This document shows positions 8,838-17,046 of a DNA stretch of 64,000 nucleotides, in pieces. The notes beneath the pieces are model-generated. The model did not search any database, was not told where the DNA came from, and saw nothing but the letters and a program-made list of their open reading frames with translations. Source of the stretch: Nostoc sp. NIES-3756 (GTDB lineage Bacteria > Cyanobacteriota > Cyanobacteriia > Cyanobacteriales > Nostocaceae). Position numbers and translations under genes: made by a program. The stretch's first letter is position 1, and each line of letters opens with the position of its first letter. The stretch spans positions 5,842,001 to 5,906,000 of the forward strand of contig NZ_AP017295.1 of the NCBI RefSeq assembly GCF_001548375.1, written 5' to 3'.

Positions 8838-9467
8838 ATGGAATGGCATGTAACTGATGCTCAAAGTTTAGCAATCATCGATAGCGAAATTGGCGATCAT
8901 GTATTGTCACCGGCAGAATATGAGATTGTCCGCCGGGTAATTTATGCTACGGCTGACTTTGAGTATAAGTCTTTAATCCGGTTTTCTGAGCGTGCTTTGC
9001 AAGCCGGGGCAGCAGCATTGGCGGCACGGACTACAATTGTTGTGGATGTGCCGATGATGCAAACAGGTATCGCCTACAATATTCAAAATACGTTTGCTAA
9101 TCCGGTGTATTGCAGCACGGAAGCTTTAACCCGTCCGCAAACAGATAAAACTAGCGCCGCTTGGGGAATTGAAACTTTAGCTAAACGCTACCCAGAGGCA
9201 ATTTTTATAGTAGGTCAAGCACAAACTGCATTGACTACATTGGTTGATTTAATTGAAGCAGAAGAGATTAATCCAGCTTTGATTATTGCTACCCCTGCAA
9301 TATTTCTAGATGAGGAAGACTATAAAAGGCGGTTGCAAGATTCGCTTGTACCCAACATCACAATTGACGATCGCAAAGGGAATGCAGTTGTAGCAGCTGC
9401 GATCGCCGATGGATTGATAGACTTAGCGTGGCAAGCTTATGGGAAGAATGGTCAAAATAATTCGTAA
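8838..9467 (+). CDS. Precorrin-8X methylmutase-family protein (CobH/CbiC-like)
   Basis: The 209-residue protein aligns by eye with CobH/CbiC, which moves the C-11 methyl group to C-12 to make hydrogenobyrinate or cobyrinate in cobalamin synthesis. The family pattern is clear: SPAEYEIVRRVIYATADFEY (24-43), LQAGAAALAARTTIVVDVPM and AIFIVGQAQTALTTLVDLIE. In the characterised CobH, the catalytic histidine lies in RMVHACG; here the matching residue is Tyr36 (VIYATAD). That may be a cyanobacterial variant of the enzyme or a changed function. The start at ATG 8838 matches the family. The last codons and stop (AAT TCG TAA) lie inside an AATTCGT heptad repeat. Confidence 0.8.
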   Translation: MEWHVTDAQSLAIIDSEIGDHVLSPAEYEIVRRVIYATADFEYKSLIRFSERALQAGAAALAARTTIVVDVPMMQTGIAYNIQNTFANPVYCSTEALTRPQTDKTSAAWGIETLAKRYPEAIFIVGQAQTALTTLVDLIEAEEINPALIIATPAIFLDEEDYKRRLQDSLVPNITIDDRKGNAVVAAAIADGLIDLAWQAYGKNGQNNS

Positions 9468-9646
9468 TTCGTAATTCGTAATTCGTAGTTATTACCCCAC
9501 AAGGTTATTGAGTGTAGCCGAAGTACTTTTCGCGTAGCGTTCCCGCAGGGTAGTCGGGGGCTTGAAAAAAGGAATACAGTTTTTATCTTCATCAATAAAT
9601 TGAGGGGCTTGTAACATTAATTACGAATTACGAATTACGAATTAGT
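9459..9646. repeat. AATTCGT heptad tracts in inverted orientation
   Basis: About four AATTCGT units at 9459-9487 face matching ATTACGA units at 9617-9644. The first tract includes the stop codon of the CobH-like gene. The sequence between the tracts holds a GC-rich patch (cgcgtagcgttcccgcaggg) and no gene. Confidence 0.7.
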
Positions 9647-9671
9647 AATTATTCCGCCAGTTATTCTCCCC

Positions 9672-10355
9672 CTACTCCCTACTTCTCCTACGACGGCGTG
9701 GTCTGTCTTGTCTGTCTTCGCGTAGGCGATCGCTGACTTCGTTAAAGAAATCTCGTCGCAGAACAGGGTAGTCACTTACCCAGATGTCGCGGCTGGGAAT
9801 ATAAACATCACTAAATTCTTCGATTCTGCTCAAATCAGCGCTATTTGAAAGTACAATCATTTCCGCTATTTGACCACGGGCTATAGCTTTATGAAAAGGT
9901 TTTAGTGGTGCTTCTAACTCAATACTAAATCCTGTATCATCGCCTACCTCAATGTTGATACGTTTTTCTCTGTTTTCAACAATTACCAATTCTCCTTTGC
10001 TATTAACGGTTTCTTGTTTACCCATCAATTTATCTGTAATCCACCAATCGAGGATGCGACCACGGAAAAAGCCACCGTATTTGTAACGGCGGCTTTTTGC
10101 ATTTCGGAGACTAGCTTGAAGTACGGGATACCACAACCAAAAAAATGCACCAAATACTCCGAACAAAAAGACGATAAGTCCAAAATCTAAACCAAAAACC
10201 CCTCTAATCAGCAAAATTGCAACTATTGTGACTATAGAAATTAACAGGCGCTGCAAAAAATTAGAAAACTTTCCCCAGTAGTGTTTATACTGAGGGCCAG
10301 TAGCAATTAGCGGAATTAGTTGTTCAAGTTTCTGGCGAGTCAGTGGTACTAACAT
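9672..10355 (-). CDS. Conserved two-helix membrane protein downstream of dapB
   Basis: A 227-residue protein starting at ATG 10355 (MLVPLTRQKLEQLIPLIATG). Two adjacent hydrophobic segments at about 33-78 (LLISIVTIVAILLIRGVFGL, then LIVFLFGVFGAFFWLWYP) form a hairpin anchor. The remainder is a soluble beta-rich domain with a strongly basic end (RPRRRRRSRE). It follows dapB by 17 bp on the same strand, so the two are almost certainly cotranscribed. Relatives in cyanobacteria are sometimes labelled phosphate transporter permease, but two helices cannot make such a permease and I see no transporter motif. Function unknown. Upstream in-frame codons would overlap dapB and are less likely. Confidence 0.75.
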   Translation of the reverse strand: MLVPLTRQKLEQLIPLIATGPQYKHYWGKFSNFLQRLLISIVTIVAILLIRGVFGLDFGLIVFLFGVFGAFFWLWYPVLQASLRNAKSRRYKYGGFFRGRILDWWITDKLMGKQETVNSKGELVIVENREKRINIEVGDDTGFSIELEAPLKPFHKAIARGQIAEMIVLSNSADLSRIEEFSDVYIPSRDIWVSDYPVLRRDFFNEVSDRLREDRQDRPRRRRRSRE

Positions 10356-10372
10356 GGGTGGGCAGTTTGAGT

Positions 10373-11209
10373 TTATAGGATCTTTTCTAAACCATATACT
10401 AACGACTTTAACTGTAAGACTTTGCGAATCGCAAGCAGGACTCCTGGCATGTAGCAAGCGCGATCGCTTGTATCATGGCGTAATGTATAAATTTGTCCTG
10501 GCGCACCAAAAATTACTTCTTGATGGGCGATTAATCCGGGTAAGCGAACACTATGTATTCTAATGCCTTCCCCAGCTAAACTACCTCTTGCTCCAGCTAT
10601 TTTTTCCGTTTCTTCCACAATAGCAGGGTTAAAAGTTTTACCAAGTTCGCCTAATAACTGTGCTGTTTGAATTGCAGTTCCACTAGGCGCATCAGCTTTT
10701 TGGTTGTGGTGTAGTTCGATAATTTCTACATGGTCAAAATATTGGGATGCAGTAACGGCGGCTTGTTGGAGTAACACCATTCCAATAGAGAAGTTAGGAA
10801 TGATGAGACAACCAGTGCTAGCTTTATCAGCAAAATCAGCCAAATCTTGGATTTGTGCTGGACTTAACCCGGTAGTGCCGACAACTGGACGAATACCGTA
10901 GGCGATCGCACTACGGACGTTATCATAAACTGAATCAGGATGGGTAAAGTCTACTATCACCCCTGGCGGCCCCTTTCTTTCACCAGCCACATAACCCAGC
11001 ATTGGTTCTAGTTGGTCTGTGATCGGTACTTCTAACGGTTCACTTAAACCCGCCAATTCTCCAGCATCTTGACCTTGATATTCTGGACTACGGTCAATTG
11101 CACCCAATAAATTTAAGTCCGGTGCTTGGGCTACTGCTTTCACCACTTCACGACCCATTTTACCAGCCGCACCATTGACAATAACTGGAATAGGAGCTTG
11201 ATTAGTCAT
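10373..11209 (-). CDS. dapB: 4-hydroxy-tetrahydrodipicolinate reductase
   Basis: DapB reduces 4-hydroxy-tetrahydrodipicolinate with NAD(P)H in the diaminopimelate/lysine pathway, supplying peptidoglycan and lysine. The 278-residue length is typical. The Rossmann nucleotide motif [11 protein letters not shown] is at about 13-23. VVGTTGLSP is at about 109-117, and the catalytic and substrate-binding stretch [15 protein letters not shown] at 165-179 contains the general acid His and the conserved Lys. The start is ATG 11209. The membrane-protein gene follows 17 bp downstream. Confidence 0.96.
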   Translation of the reverse strand: MTNQAPIPVIVNGAAGKMGREVVKAVAQAPDLNLLGAIDRSPEYQGQDAGELAGLSEPLEVPITDQLEPMLGYVAGERKGPPGVIVDFTHPDSVYDNVRSAIAYGIRPVVGTTGLSPAQIQDLADFADKASTGCLIIPNFSIGMVLLQQAAVTASQYFDHVEIIELHHNQKADAPSGTAIQTAQLLGELGKTFNPAIVEETEKIAGARGSLAGEGIRIHSVRLPGLIAHQEVIFGAPGQIYTLRHDTSDRACYMPGVLLAIRKVLQLKSLVYGLEKIL

Positions 11210-11381
11210 AATTGAGAAAATATTTTTTTACCTAACAAGGGAATTATTGTAGACAGTTTCGTGGTCTACTACTAGCCCCCAGATCAAAAATGCTTTTCCA
11301 GCCTTAGCACTTGGGTTGATAAAATTTAGCAGTTTGACGGGTCTATAATAAACGTAAATTGATATCGATAGAGGTAGGAGA

Positions 11382-11672
11382 ATGAATTAGGAAGTTACCA
11401 AAGCCAAACAACAATTCTCCGATTTGATTAATGCTGTAGCCGAAGAACCGCAACTGATATATGACCAAAATCAACTGGTAGCTGTTGTAGTTGAGGCTGA
11501 AGTTTTTCAAGAATTTTTAGTTTGGTACAAGCAACAAAAAAAGCCATCTGTAGCTGATGCTATTAAAGAATTGCGTCAAATTATAGAGGAGGAAAACTAT
11601 ACTTTAGAAATATCTCCACGCCAAGACCGTTCTAACCCTTTTGCTGATTGCATAAATGACAAGTGTAAATAA
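11382..11672 (+). pseudogene. Phd/YefM-type antitoxin, interrupted by TAG at codon 3
   Basis: From ATG 11382, preceded by a good Shine-Dalgarno (GGTAGGAG), the frame reads Met-Asn-stop and then continues open to 11672: EVTKAKQQFSDLINAVAEEP. This is the N-terminal pattern of Phd/YefM antitoxins, which bind DNA and neutralise a ribonuclease toxin. The stop is TAG where a CAG (Gln) would fit. The rest, about 94 codons, is intact (LIYDQNQLVAVVVEAEVFQE). Expression would need readthrough or the internal TTG at 11424, which would lose the first 14 residues. No toxin gene follows: after the stop comes only a palindromic repeat and then a convergent gene. The mutation may be recent, because no other damage is seen. 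Confidence 0.65.
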
Positions 11673-11679
11673 TTTAAGG

Positions 11680-11738
11680 TTTGTAGTAAGGACTTTAGTC
11701 CTAAAAAAGCTAAAGCACCTACTACGAACTAAAGTCAA
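11680..11738. repeat. Imperfect palindromic repeat (GTTTGTAGTAAGGACTTTAGT type)
   Basis: The left arm GTTTGTAGTAAGGACTTTAG (about 11682-11702) pairs imperfectly with the right arm TAAAGCACCTACTACGAAC (about 11711-11730). I recognise the general form as a dispersed palindrome of Nostocales. It sits where a toxin gene would be expected, between two convergent genes. Confidence 0.6.
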
Positions 11739-11741
11739 ATG

Positions 11742-13340
11742 TTAACTTAATTGTGCCACCAATTTATTTTCTAAGAGGATATCATTAGTTAATAAATCCT
11801 CAACAGTGATTCTTAAAAAGCGTTGTTCATCAACTTGAAATGAGATTTTAATCCGATCGCTCCCCGGAAATCCAGGTGGTGTAAGTTGGGCAATGGTTCT
11901 TGCGCCTTCTTTATCGTTGAGAGGTTTGACGCTAGTAACATTATTATCTAGACGGCGGGTAATTAAGCGATCGCCATCAAAGTAAACTTCTGTACCGCCT
12001 GTTTCTGCGCCTAATTCGCCTAAGATTAACTCAATACTAGGCTGATTCTCTAAAGAAGCGCCTAAGACTAATTCTACAGGTTGGCTCATAGGGTAGCCTT
12101 GTCCGGCTCTGATAATAGGATGCCAACTGTGGCGTTGGTTACGACGATCCCAATAACGTACTCCGTAGCTATGATAGAGAAAGTCTTTGATTTCTATGCC
12201 TTGGGATAGTTGCAATGCACCTTGGGCGATCGCTTCAAATGGTTTTTCACAACGGATTTTTTCAGGCTCAAAATATTGCTTTATCCATGTCTGCACGGCG
12301 GGTAGCTGTACTGTTCCCCCAACTAATAAAACTGCATTAATATCTGTTTGTTCAATTCCTTGACGGCGTGCTTGTTGCAATAGATTAGCCATTGCATCAT
12401 CAAGTTGTTCAAAAAATGCGTGTTCTTTGAGGATATTTTCTAAAGTATCGCGGTTTAATTCCAATTCATAAGTCTCAAAGTTTTCATCATCAAAATAAAC
12501 TTCAATAGCTTGGGTTTGAGTTGATAGTTGAATCTTTACTCTTTCTGCTAGTCTTGTTGTAATTGGACTAACTGCTAATCCTTTATTTTTGGCAAAGTAA
12601 TCTACTAACCAATTATCGATATCTGTACCGCCTAAATTCTGCCCAGCTTTCGCCAAGACACGGGCAGTTTTGTTTTTTTGTTTGGAATCTTCCGCTAGGG
12701 ATTTATTACCCCATTTCAACAAAAAACCTACAGGCTTAGTGTTAGCTTGGGCAGGCTTGTTTAGTTGCACAAGGGATAAATCTAATGTCCCGCCACCAAA
12801 GTCAACTACTAACAATATTTCTTGGTCTGCTAAACCATAGCCCAAGGCGGCGGCTGTGGGTTCGTCTAAGATTCGCACTTGTTCCACAGGTAAAGCTTGG
12901 CAAACTTTACCTAACCAGTAACGGTAAGCTTCAAAGCTATCAACAGGTACAGTTAATACTAAGGAGTCTAAGCCGCCTTCTTGGGGCGCTAGTTGTTGAA
13001 TGACCTCGGTGAGAAACCATTGTCCTACTTGTTCAAAGGTGACAATTTGCCCGTCTAATTCTGGTAAAAAGCCTTGGATATCAGCGCCGATACCCCGTTT
13101 GAAGCTGCGAAAAAATCGCGCCTCACCTTTGAGGTCAAGACCGCGATCGCGTACTTGCTGCCCTGCTAAGATTTTACCTTGGTTGGCATCTTCTACATAC
13201 ACCAAGCTGGGAATGAGGGGGGGATTAAGGCTTTGTTGGATGGATAAGCCGGGTAAGGTGAGGGTTTCGCTTTGTTGGGTGACGGGGTTCCAACGGGCAA
13301 TTACGGTGTTACTTGTACCAAAATCAATTGCGATCGCCAT
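11742..13340 (-). CDS. Hsp70-family (DnaK-like) protein
   Basis: A 532-residue actin/Hsp70-fold ATPase. The phosphate-1 loop IDFGTSNTVIA is at the N-terminus (5-15), the phosphate-2 motif LLVVDFGGGTLDLSLV near 195-210, and the adenosine motif VLLVGGTVQLPA near 335. Glu and Pro of the connect-1 motif appear in LDEPTAAALGYG. The C-terminal ~150 residues form a short substrate-binding-like beta domain, and the helical lid of true DnaK is missing or reduced. It is therefore a divergent Hsp70 rather than the housekeeping DnaK. No GrpE or DnaJ gene is nearby. The start codon overlaps a HIP1 site. The client or process is unknown. Confidence 0.88.
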   Translation of the reverse strand: MAIAIDFGTSNTVIARWNPVTQQSETLTLPGLSIQQSLNPPLIPSLVYVEDANQGKILAGQQVRDRGLDLKGEARFFRSFKRGIGADIQGFLPELDGQIVTFEQVGQWFLTEVIQQLAPQEGGLDSLVLTVPVDSFEAYRYWLGKVCQALPVEQVRILDEPTAAALGYGLADQEILLVVDFGGGTLDLSLVQLNKPAQANTKPVGFLLKWGNKSLAEDSKQKNKTARVLAKAGQNLGGTDIDNWLVDYFAKNKGLAVSPITTRLAERVKIQLSTQTQAIEVYFDDENFETYELELNRDTLENILKEHAFFEQLDDAMANLLQQARRQGIEQTDINAVLLVGGTVQLPAVQTWIKQYFEPEKIRCEKPFEAIAQGALQLSQGIEIKDFLYHSYGVRYWDRRNQRHSWHPIIRAGQGYPMSQPVELVLGASLENQPSIELILGELGAETGGTEVYFDGDRLITRRLDNNVTSVKPLNDKEGARTIAQLTPPGFPGSDRIKISFQVDEQRFLRITVEDLLTNDILLENKLVAQLS

Positions 13341-13391
13341 AGTCTATAGTTATCTCACGCATTAAGCGCAAAGAGCTTTCCTATCAAACAA

Positions 13392-14339
13392 CTATTGTCC
13401 CATAAGCCACCATGAGCGCAAATGGGCGATCGCTGCTTCTTTTTGTTTAGCCTCAACTTCTATCCAAGGTGCTTGGCGGTAGATACTGGGCATATCGGTG
13501 ATTAAGTTGCTGTGTTTTCTATCTTTGAAGGCTTGTTCGCCGTTGGAAATGTGGACTAATTGCCATTGGGGGTTTGCCCAAGTTTCTCTGGCGGCGTTAA
13601 ACATAGCGGTAACGCTGGGATGGTCGTAGCTATCTAAGTTTTCGTGGCAGATATGATGATGAGCATCGAATACCAATGGTATTTGTGCTTGTTGGCATAC
13701 TGTGAAAATTTCTTCGGCACTGTAGGCGTATTCGTCGTTTTCTAGTGTGAGGCGGTTTTTGATGTTTTCTGGTAAATTGGCGATGACTTTAATTAGTTGT
13801 TCGCTACGTTGCGATTTTCCGCCATGAATATTCATCAATGACCAAGGGGAACGAGGTAAGCCTAGTAAGTCAAAGATATGGGCATGGTCTTCGAGGATTT
13901 TAATACTATTTTTTACGACTTCGGCTGAGTCGGAACTGAGGACTACAAATTGGTCTGGATGCAGTACCATTCTGATATTGAGATACTGGGCGCGTATACC
14001 AATTTGACCCAAATCAGCGATGATTTCTTCTAATATCTTTGCCCCAATTTGGTCTTCCATATCGCTGAGGGGAAATACACCTGAGGGGATGCGATATAGA
14101 CGGATATTATTGTTTTGACAAAATGTTAAGGCATCATGTAGGCGCTGTAAGTTATGCAGATATATTCCTCTCAAGCCGCTTTCACGTTCACTGAAAGAGA
14201 GTTGTAAATAACGTGTGCGAGTCATTGTGCGAAAGCGCACTTGTTTATCAAATGTAATGCAAACCAGCCCTAACTCTGGTTGAGTGTTTTTTGCTAACTG
14301 CACTGTTGGAGGCAGGTTATTTAACTGGGTTGCAGCCAT
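13392..14339 (-). CDS. uvsE: UV DNA damage endonuclease (UvsE/UVDE family)
   Basis: UVDE nicks DNA directly 5' of cyclobutane dimers and (6-4) photoproducts, starting an alternative excision repair route. The 315-residue protein shows family signatures in order: ELGLVCITFD, LRGIYLHNLQRLHDALTFCQ, RIPSGVFPLSDM, RMVLHPDQFVVLSS, NIHGGKSQR, LTLENDEYAYS and VFDAHHHICH. The His, Glu and Asp residues in these last motifs would form the TIM-barrel metal site, and all are present. The start at ATG 14339 gives a short unstructured leader. It is 51 bp upstream of the Hsp70-like gene on the same strand. Together with uvrB in this window it gives two independent UV repair functions. Confidence 0.9.
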   Translation of the reverse strand: MAATQLNNLPPTVQLAKNTQPELGLVCITFDKQVRFRTMTRTRYLQLSFSERESGLRGIYLHNLQRLHDALTFCQNNNIRLYRIPSGVFPLSDMEDQIGAKILEEIIADLGQIGIRAQYLNIRMVLHPDQFVVLSSDSAEVVKNSIKILEDHAHIFDLLGLPRSPWSLMNIHGGKSQRSEQLIKVIANLPENIKNRLTLENDEYAYSAEEIFTVCQQAQIPLVFDAHHHICHENLDSYDHPSVTAMFNAARETWANPQWQLVHISNGEQAFKDRKHSNLITDMPSIYRQAPWIEVEAKQKEAAIAHLRSWWLMGQ

Positions 14340-14763
14340 TGAATTATCTGTTATCTATTACCACTGCTTTATTAAAGTTAATTTTCTTGAGCTATGAGCA
14401 GTATCTAAAGCCTGATTCTTTGAGCTTTTTAAACTTATGAGATACAAATTTCCCGTAGCCGTAGACCAAACATCTACCCAGTGACATAGATCATATTTAT
14501 ATAGATAAAGTTTCAAAGAGTTATATGTAGCTTTTATGAAGAAAGCTCATACATTCTTAACTAAAAAGCCTGGAAGCTTCTTTATTTCCAGTCCAACCGT
14601 AGCAACAATACTAATGAGGTAATGTCAAGATAAAGAGATGTGCCTTTTGGCAGTGCTGTCAAGTTAGTGAAATATTTATTAATATAAGTATAGATGTACT
14701 GTCAAAAAGCAAAAGCAATCACGGGCATTTTCAACAATTTATTACTTAAGAGAATGAGGAATT
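14340..14763. other. Intergenic region between divergent uvsE and small ORF
   Basis: These 424 bp are AT-rich and must hold promoters for both flanking genes. I see no coding frame, RNA gene or convincing operator in it. Confidence 0.5.
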
Positions 14764-14982
14764 ATGAAAGACCAGCAACAGTCGGAAACTAAGGAATTTG
14801 TAGGGAACCTCAAGAATGGGATATGGTTGTTTGGCTTGTCCTCTTGGGTATTTGGTATTACTGACCGCAGCATTGCATCTTTTGCTGATGGTTATTTATC
14901 TGCATTAGATTTAACGCAACTATTCACAGCAGCAACTTTCTTTGTAGCATGGTTATTTTTGAAGCCAACTTCTAGAGTCTAA
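14764..14982 (+). CDS. Small membrane protein, unknown
   Basis: A 72-residue protein starting at ATG 14764 with an upstream GAATGAGGA that can serve as ribosome site. The N-terminal 20 residues are polar (MKDQQQSETKEFVGNLKNGI). Two hydrophobic stretches follow at about 21-35 and 48-67 (LFTAATFFVAWLFLKP). A hairpin terminator lies about 85 bp after the stop, which supports a monocistronic transcript. I do not recognise the family. Confidence 0.6.
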   Translation: MKDQQQSETKEFVGNLKNGIWLFGLSSWVFGITDRSIASFADGYLSALDLTQLFTAATFFVAWLFLKPTSRV

Positions 14983-15065
14983 TCAGGGTGGAGTGCTTCA
15001 CAGGTAGAACTTTTATGGAAATTGGAAGTACGCTTGAGTGTGCGGTAAATATATTTATCAAGAGG

Positions 15066-15101
15066 GGGTAATTTGGAACATGCCAAAATTACCCTTTCTT
15101 T
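15066..15101 (+). terminator. Rho-independent terminator after the 72-aa gene
   Basis: GGGTAATTTGG (15066-15076) pairs with CCAAAATTACCC (15083-15094), with one bulged base, and is followed by TTTCTTTG. Confidence 0.6.
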
Positions 15102-15162
15102 GATGTTTATAAACTGTTCCACCTTTAATCCCATTTCACAAAAAACGTTTATCGGCGGTTAA

Positions 15163-15561
15163 TTATTGTTGTCTAGAACTATTAGCCAGAAAAAAATGTT
15201 GCTTAATTACATCTAAACGTGAACAGTGCCAATAATCGATGTGAGAAACAATCAAACCTTCAGCATTAAGACCGAGTTCACTCCAACCAGAAATAGAAAT
15301 TCTTGGTTTCCAAGGTACGGGAGTATTCCAACTCAAAGTCCATTCAGTTTTTATTTTTTCTTCTATTTTTTGAATATCATGCAAATCCATTTTGATATTT
15401 AGAAACCAAGTTTGCATGAAATGAATCATCTGTTTATAGCGTTCAATACCACTAAATTTATTTAATGGGTCTTGAAAATAAACATCTTCTGCGTAAATAC
15501 TATAAGTTTGATTGACAGGAAATCTTTGATAGTCTTCTTTGAGTATTGTAATAATGTCCAT
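15163..15561 (-). CDS. DUF2358-family protein (NTF2-like fold)
   Basis: A 132-residue soluble protein. The pattern LKEDYQRFPVNQTYSIYAED, then VYFQDPLNKFSGIERYKQMI and a WTLSWNTP strand, is that of the cyanobacterial and plastid DUF2358 family, which has the size and repeat of aromatic residues expected of a SnoaL/NTF2-like fold. No catalytic role is established as far as I know. The start ATG 15561 is directly preceded by AATTCGT heptad repeats, so no normal Shine-Dalgarno is visible; it may be translated together with the gene that ends 27 bp upstream. Confidence 0.75.
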   Translation of the reverse strand: MDIITILKEDYQRFPVNQTYSIYAEDVYFQDPLNKFSGIERYKQMIHFMQTWFLNIKMDLHDIQKIEEKIKTEWTLSWNTPVPWKPRISISGWSELGLNAEGLIVSHIDYWHCSRLDVIKQHFFLANSSRQQ

Positions 15562-15590
15562 TTAAAATTACGAATTACGAATTACGAATT
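15562..15590. repeat. AATTCGT heptad tract between two minus-strand genes
   Basis: Three ATTACGA units fill the whole gap between the stop of the 191-aa gene and the start of the DUF2358 gene. Confidence 0.7.
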
Positions 15591-16164
15591 ATATCCCTAC
15601 TTCATTCCACAAACGTTCTAACTGACGCTTCCAAGCTGCTAAAACTTCTTCTCTCGCTTCTACAGTTTGGTTAACTTCTCCTAATAATCCTTCTGCATAA
15701 AACCGTTCCAGGTTTTGCATTGTGGCTTCTAGAGATTGTCCTTGCTGTTTTGCTGCTTGCACAATTTGCCGGACACGCTTTTCAATCAGACGATTGAAAA
15801 CATCGTTTAAACCAGCTTCGTATAGTGAAATTAGCCTAGCGATCGCACTACTCAAATCCTCTTTGGTCAATGTGCTGCTATTGTGTTGATATACTGCCCA
15901 AATCACATCATCATACAAGGCATAACGCACTTCTTGGGTGTCATCAAAGTTAGCTTCTAAAAACTGCGCTAAGAATGGCTGGGCTTCTCGTAATGGCATA
16001 ATTGGTAATAAAACTCGTAGCCAACTGTCATCTTCAGACAGCAAAACCAATAGTCTATATGTAGGTGTATCTACTTGCCACGATCCAGGTGCGATCGCTT
16101 GTACATCTGCTGTATTAAATAATTCTGCCAGAGTTTGGGCAATTGCTTCAGGTGTCATAGTCAT
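15589..16164 (-). CDS. Conserved hypothetical protein, 191 aa
   Basis: Soluble protein with an alpha/beta N-terminal half (MTMTPEAIAQTLAELFNTAD, TYRLLVLLSEDDSWLRVLLP) and a long helical C-terminal half (IEKRVRQIVQAAKQQGQSLE). The N-terminal half has the look of a small secretion-chaperone-like or YbjN-like fold, but this is only an impression and I do not recognise the family. The ATG start at 16164 is one of two close Met codons. It follows the interrupted Rpn-type gene by 47 bp on the same strand. Confidence 0.6.
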   Translation of the reverse strand: MTMTPEAIAQTLAELFNTADVQAIAPGSWQVDTPTYRLLVLLSEDDSWLRVLLPIMPLREAQPFLAQFLEANFDDTQEVRYALYDDVIWAVYQHNSSTLTKEDLSSAIARLISLYEAGLNDVFNRLIEKRVRQIVQAAKQQGQSLEATMQNLERFYAEGLLGEVNQTVEAREEVLAAWKRQLERLWNEVGI

Positions 16165-16211
16165 GTTTAAGCTTCAGCCTCTAGCGTATCGCTTTTGCGT
16201 TCACAGGCGCA

Positions 16212-17030
16212 TCAGCTTATTGGTGGGACTTGTTGCACTGCTTGTTGGACTATATCTAATGGTAAATCTAATAACTGTGCGATCGCTTCTACACTCAAAC
16301 CAAACTGTACCATCCTTGGTATAGCTTCTAACTTCGCTTCCTGTTTCCCTTCTTCTAAACCTTGTTGCTTACCTTCTTCTAAAGCTTCCTGATAAACTCG
16401 GCTTTGCTTTAATTCATTTAAACCCAACATGGCTTCTATCTCCTCCCGGCTCTTTTGCGGTAACTTGTAGACGATAATTGTCTCAATTAAGTTGATAAAA
16501 TCGCGTTTGGTTGCTGCATCAATTAACTGCTGTTTTGCTTGTGCTATCAAACGTCTTGCTAGTGTTGGTGCAGTTTCCTCAGCCTCAATCACTAGCTTAA
16601 CAACTCCTACACCCAAGGACGTTCCTGCTGCTTCTCCTAACTCATCTAAGTAAATGCGTTTCACTCTATTGAGTAGCAAAATATCATCAAAATGTAACTC
16701 CTGTAGTCTTTCGATACTACGACTCGGATAAATTACCACAACTTGCCAAGGGTAGGGAGGTTTGGATTGTCTTAAATAGAGAAATAGTTCAGCAAACAAG
16801 CGGTAGTATAAATCATCATCTGGTTAAAACTGAACTTCAACCAAATATACTGGTTTTGCGGAGTCGTTAATTTTTGGAAAAAACAAGCCATCTATACGAA
16901 AAGCCAGTTGTTTAACTTCGCGGGAGGTAAACTCATATATACTTGCTTCTTGTGGAGACTGGTTAATTAGTTCAAAAAAAATGCTTGGAAAAGCTTGAAA
17001 TAAGCTGTAGAAGATAGTATCCGTTTTCAT
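16212..17030 (-). pseudogene. Rpn / DUF2887 family putative nuclease-transposase, in-frame TAA
   Basis: Two minus-strand frames, 16824-17030 and 16212-16826 onward, lie in the same reading frame and are separated only by one TAA at 16824-16826. Joined, they encode 272 codons that match the cyanobacterial Rpn/DUF2887 family: MKTDTIFYSLFQAFPSIFFE, then VYLVEVQF-stop-PDDDLYYRLFAE, then the helical tail with GKQQGLEEGKQEAKLE. The stop replaces what is usually Gln (CAA). Family members have a PD-(D/E)XK nuclease fold; the broken stretch contains the E-x-Q core (VEVQ), so the upstream piece alone is probably inactive. An RpnA-like role in recombination is family knowledge only. Confidence 0.8.
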
Positions 17031-17046
17031 ATTTATAAACTTAATT

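Noticed and set aside
10356..10457. Upstream start of the membrane protein after dapB
   Set aside because: It would overlap the dapB coding end by more than 80 bp, while ATG 10355 gives a clean 17-bp spacing.
11673..11741. Toxin gene following the Phd-type antitoxin
   Set aside because: Only a frame of about 30 codons starts here and it runs through a palindromic repeat. No PIN, RelE or Doc pattern is seen.
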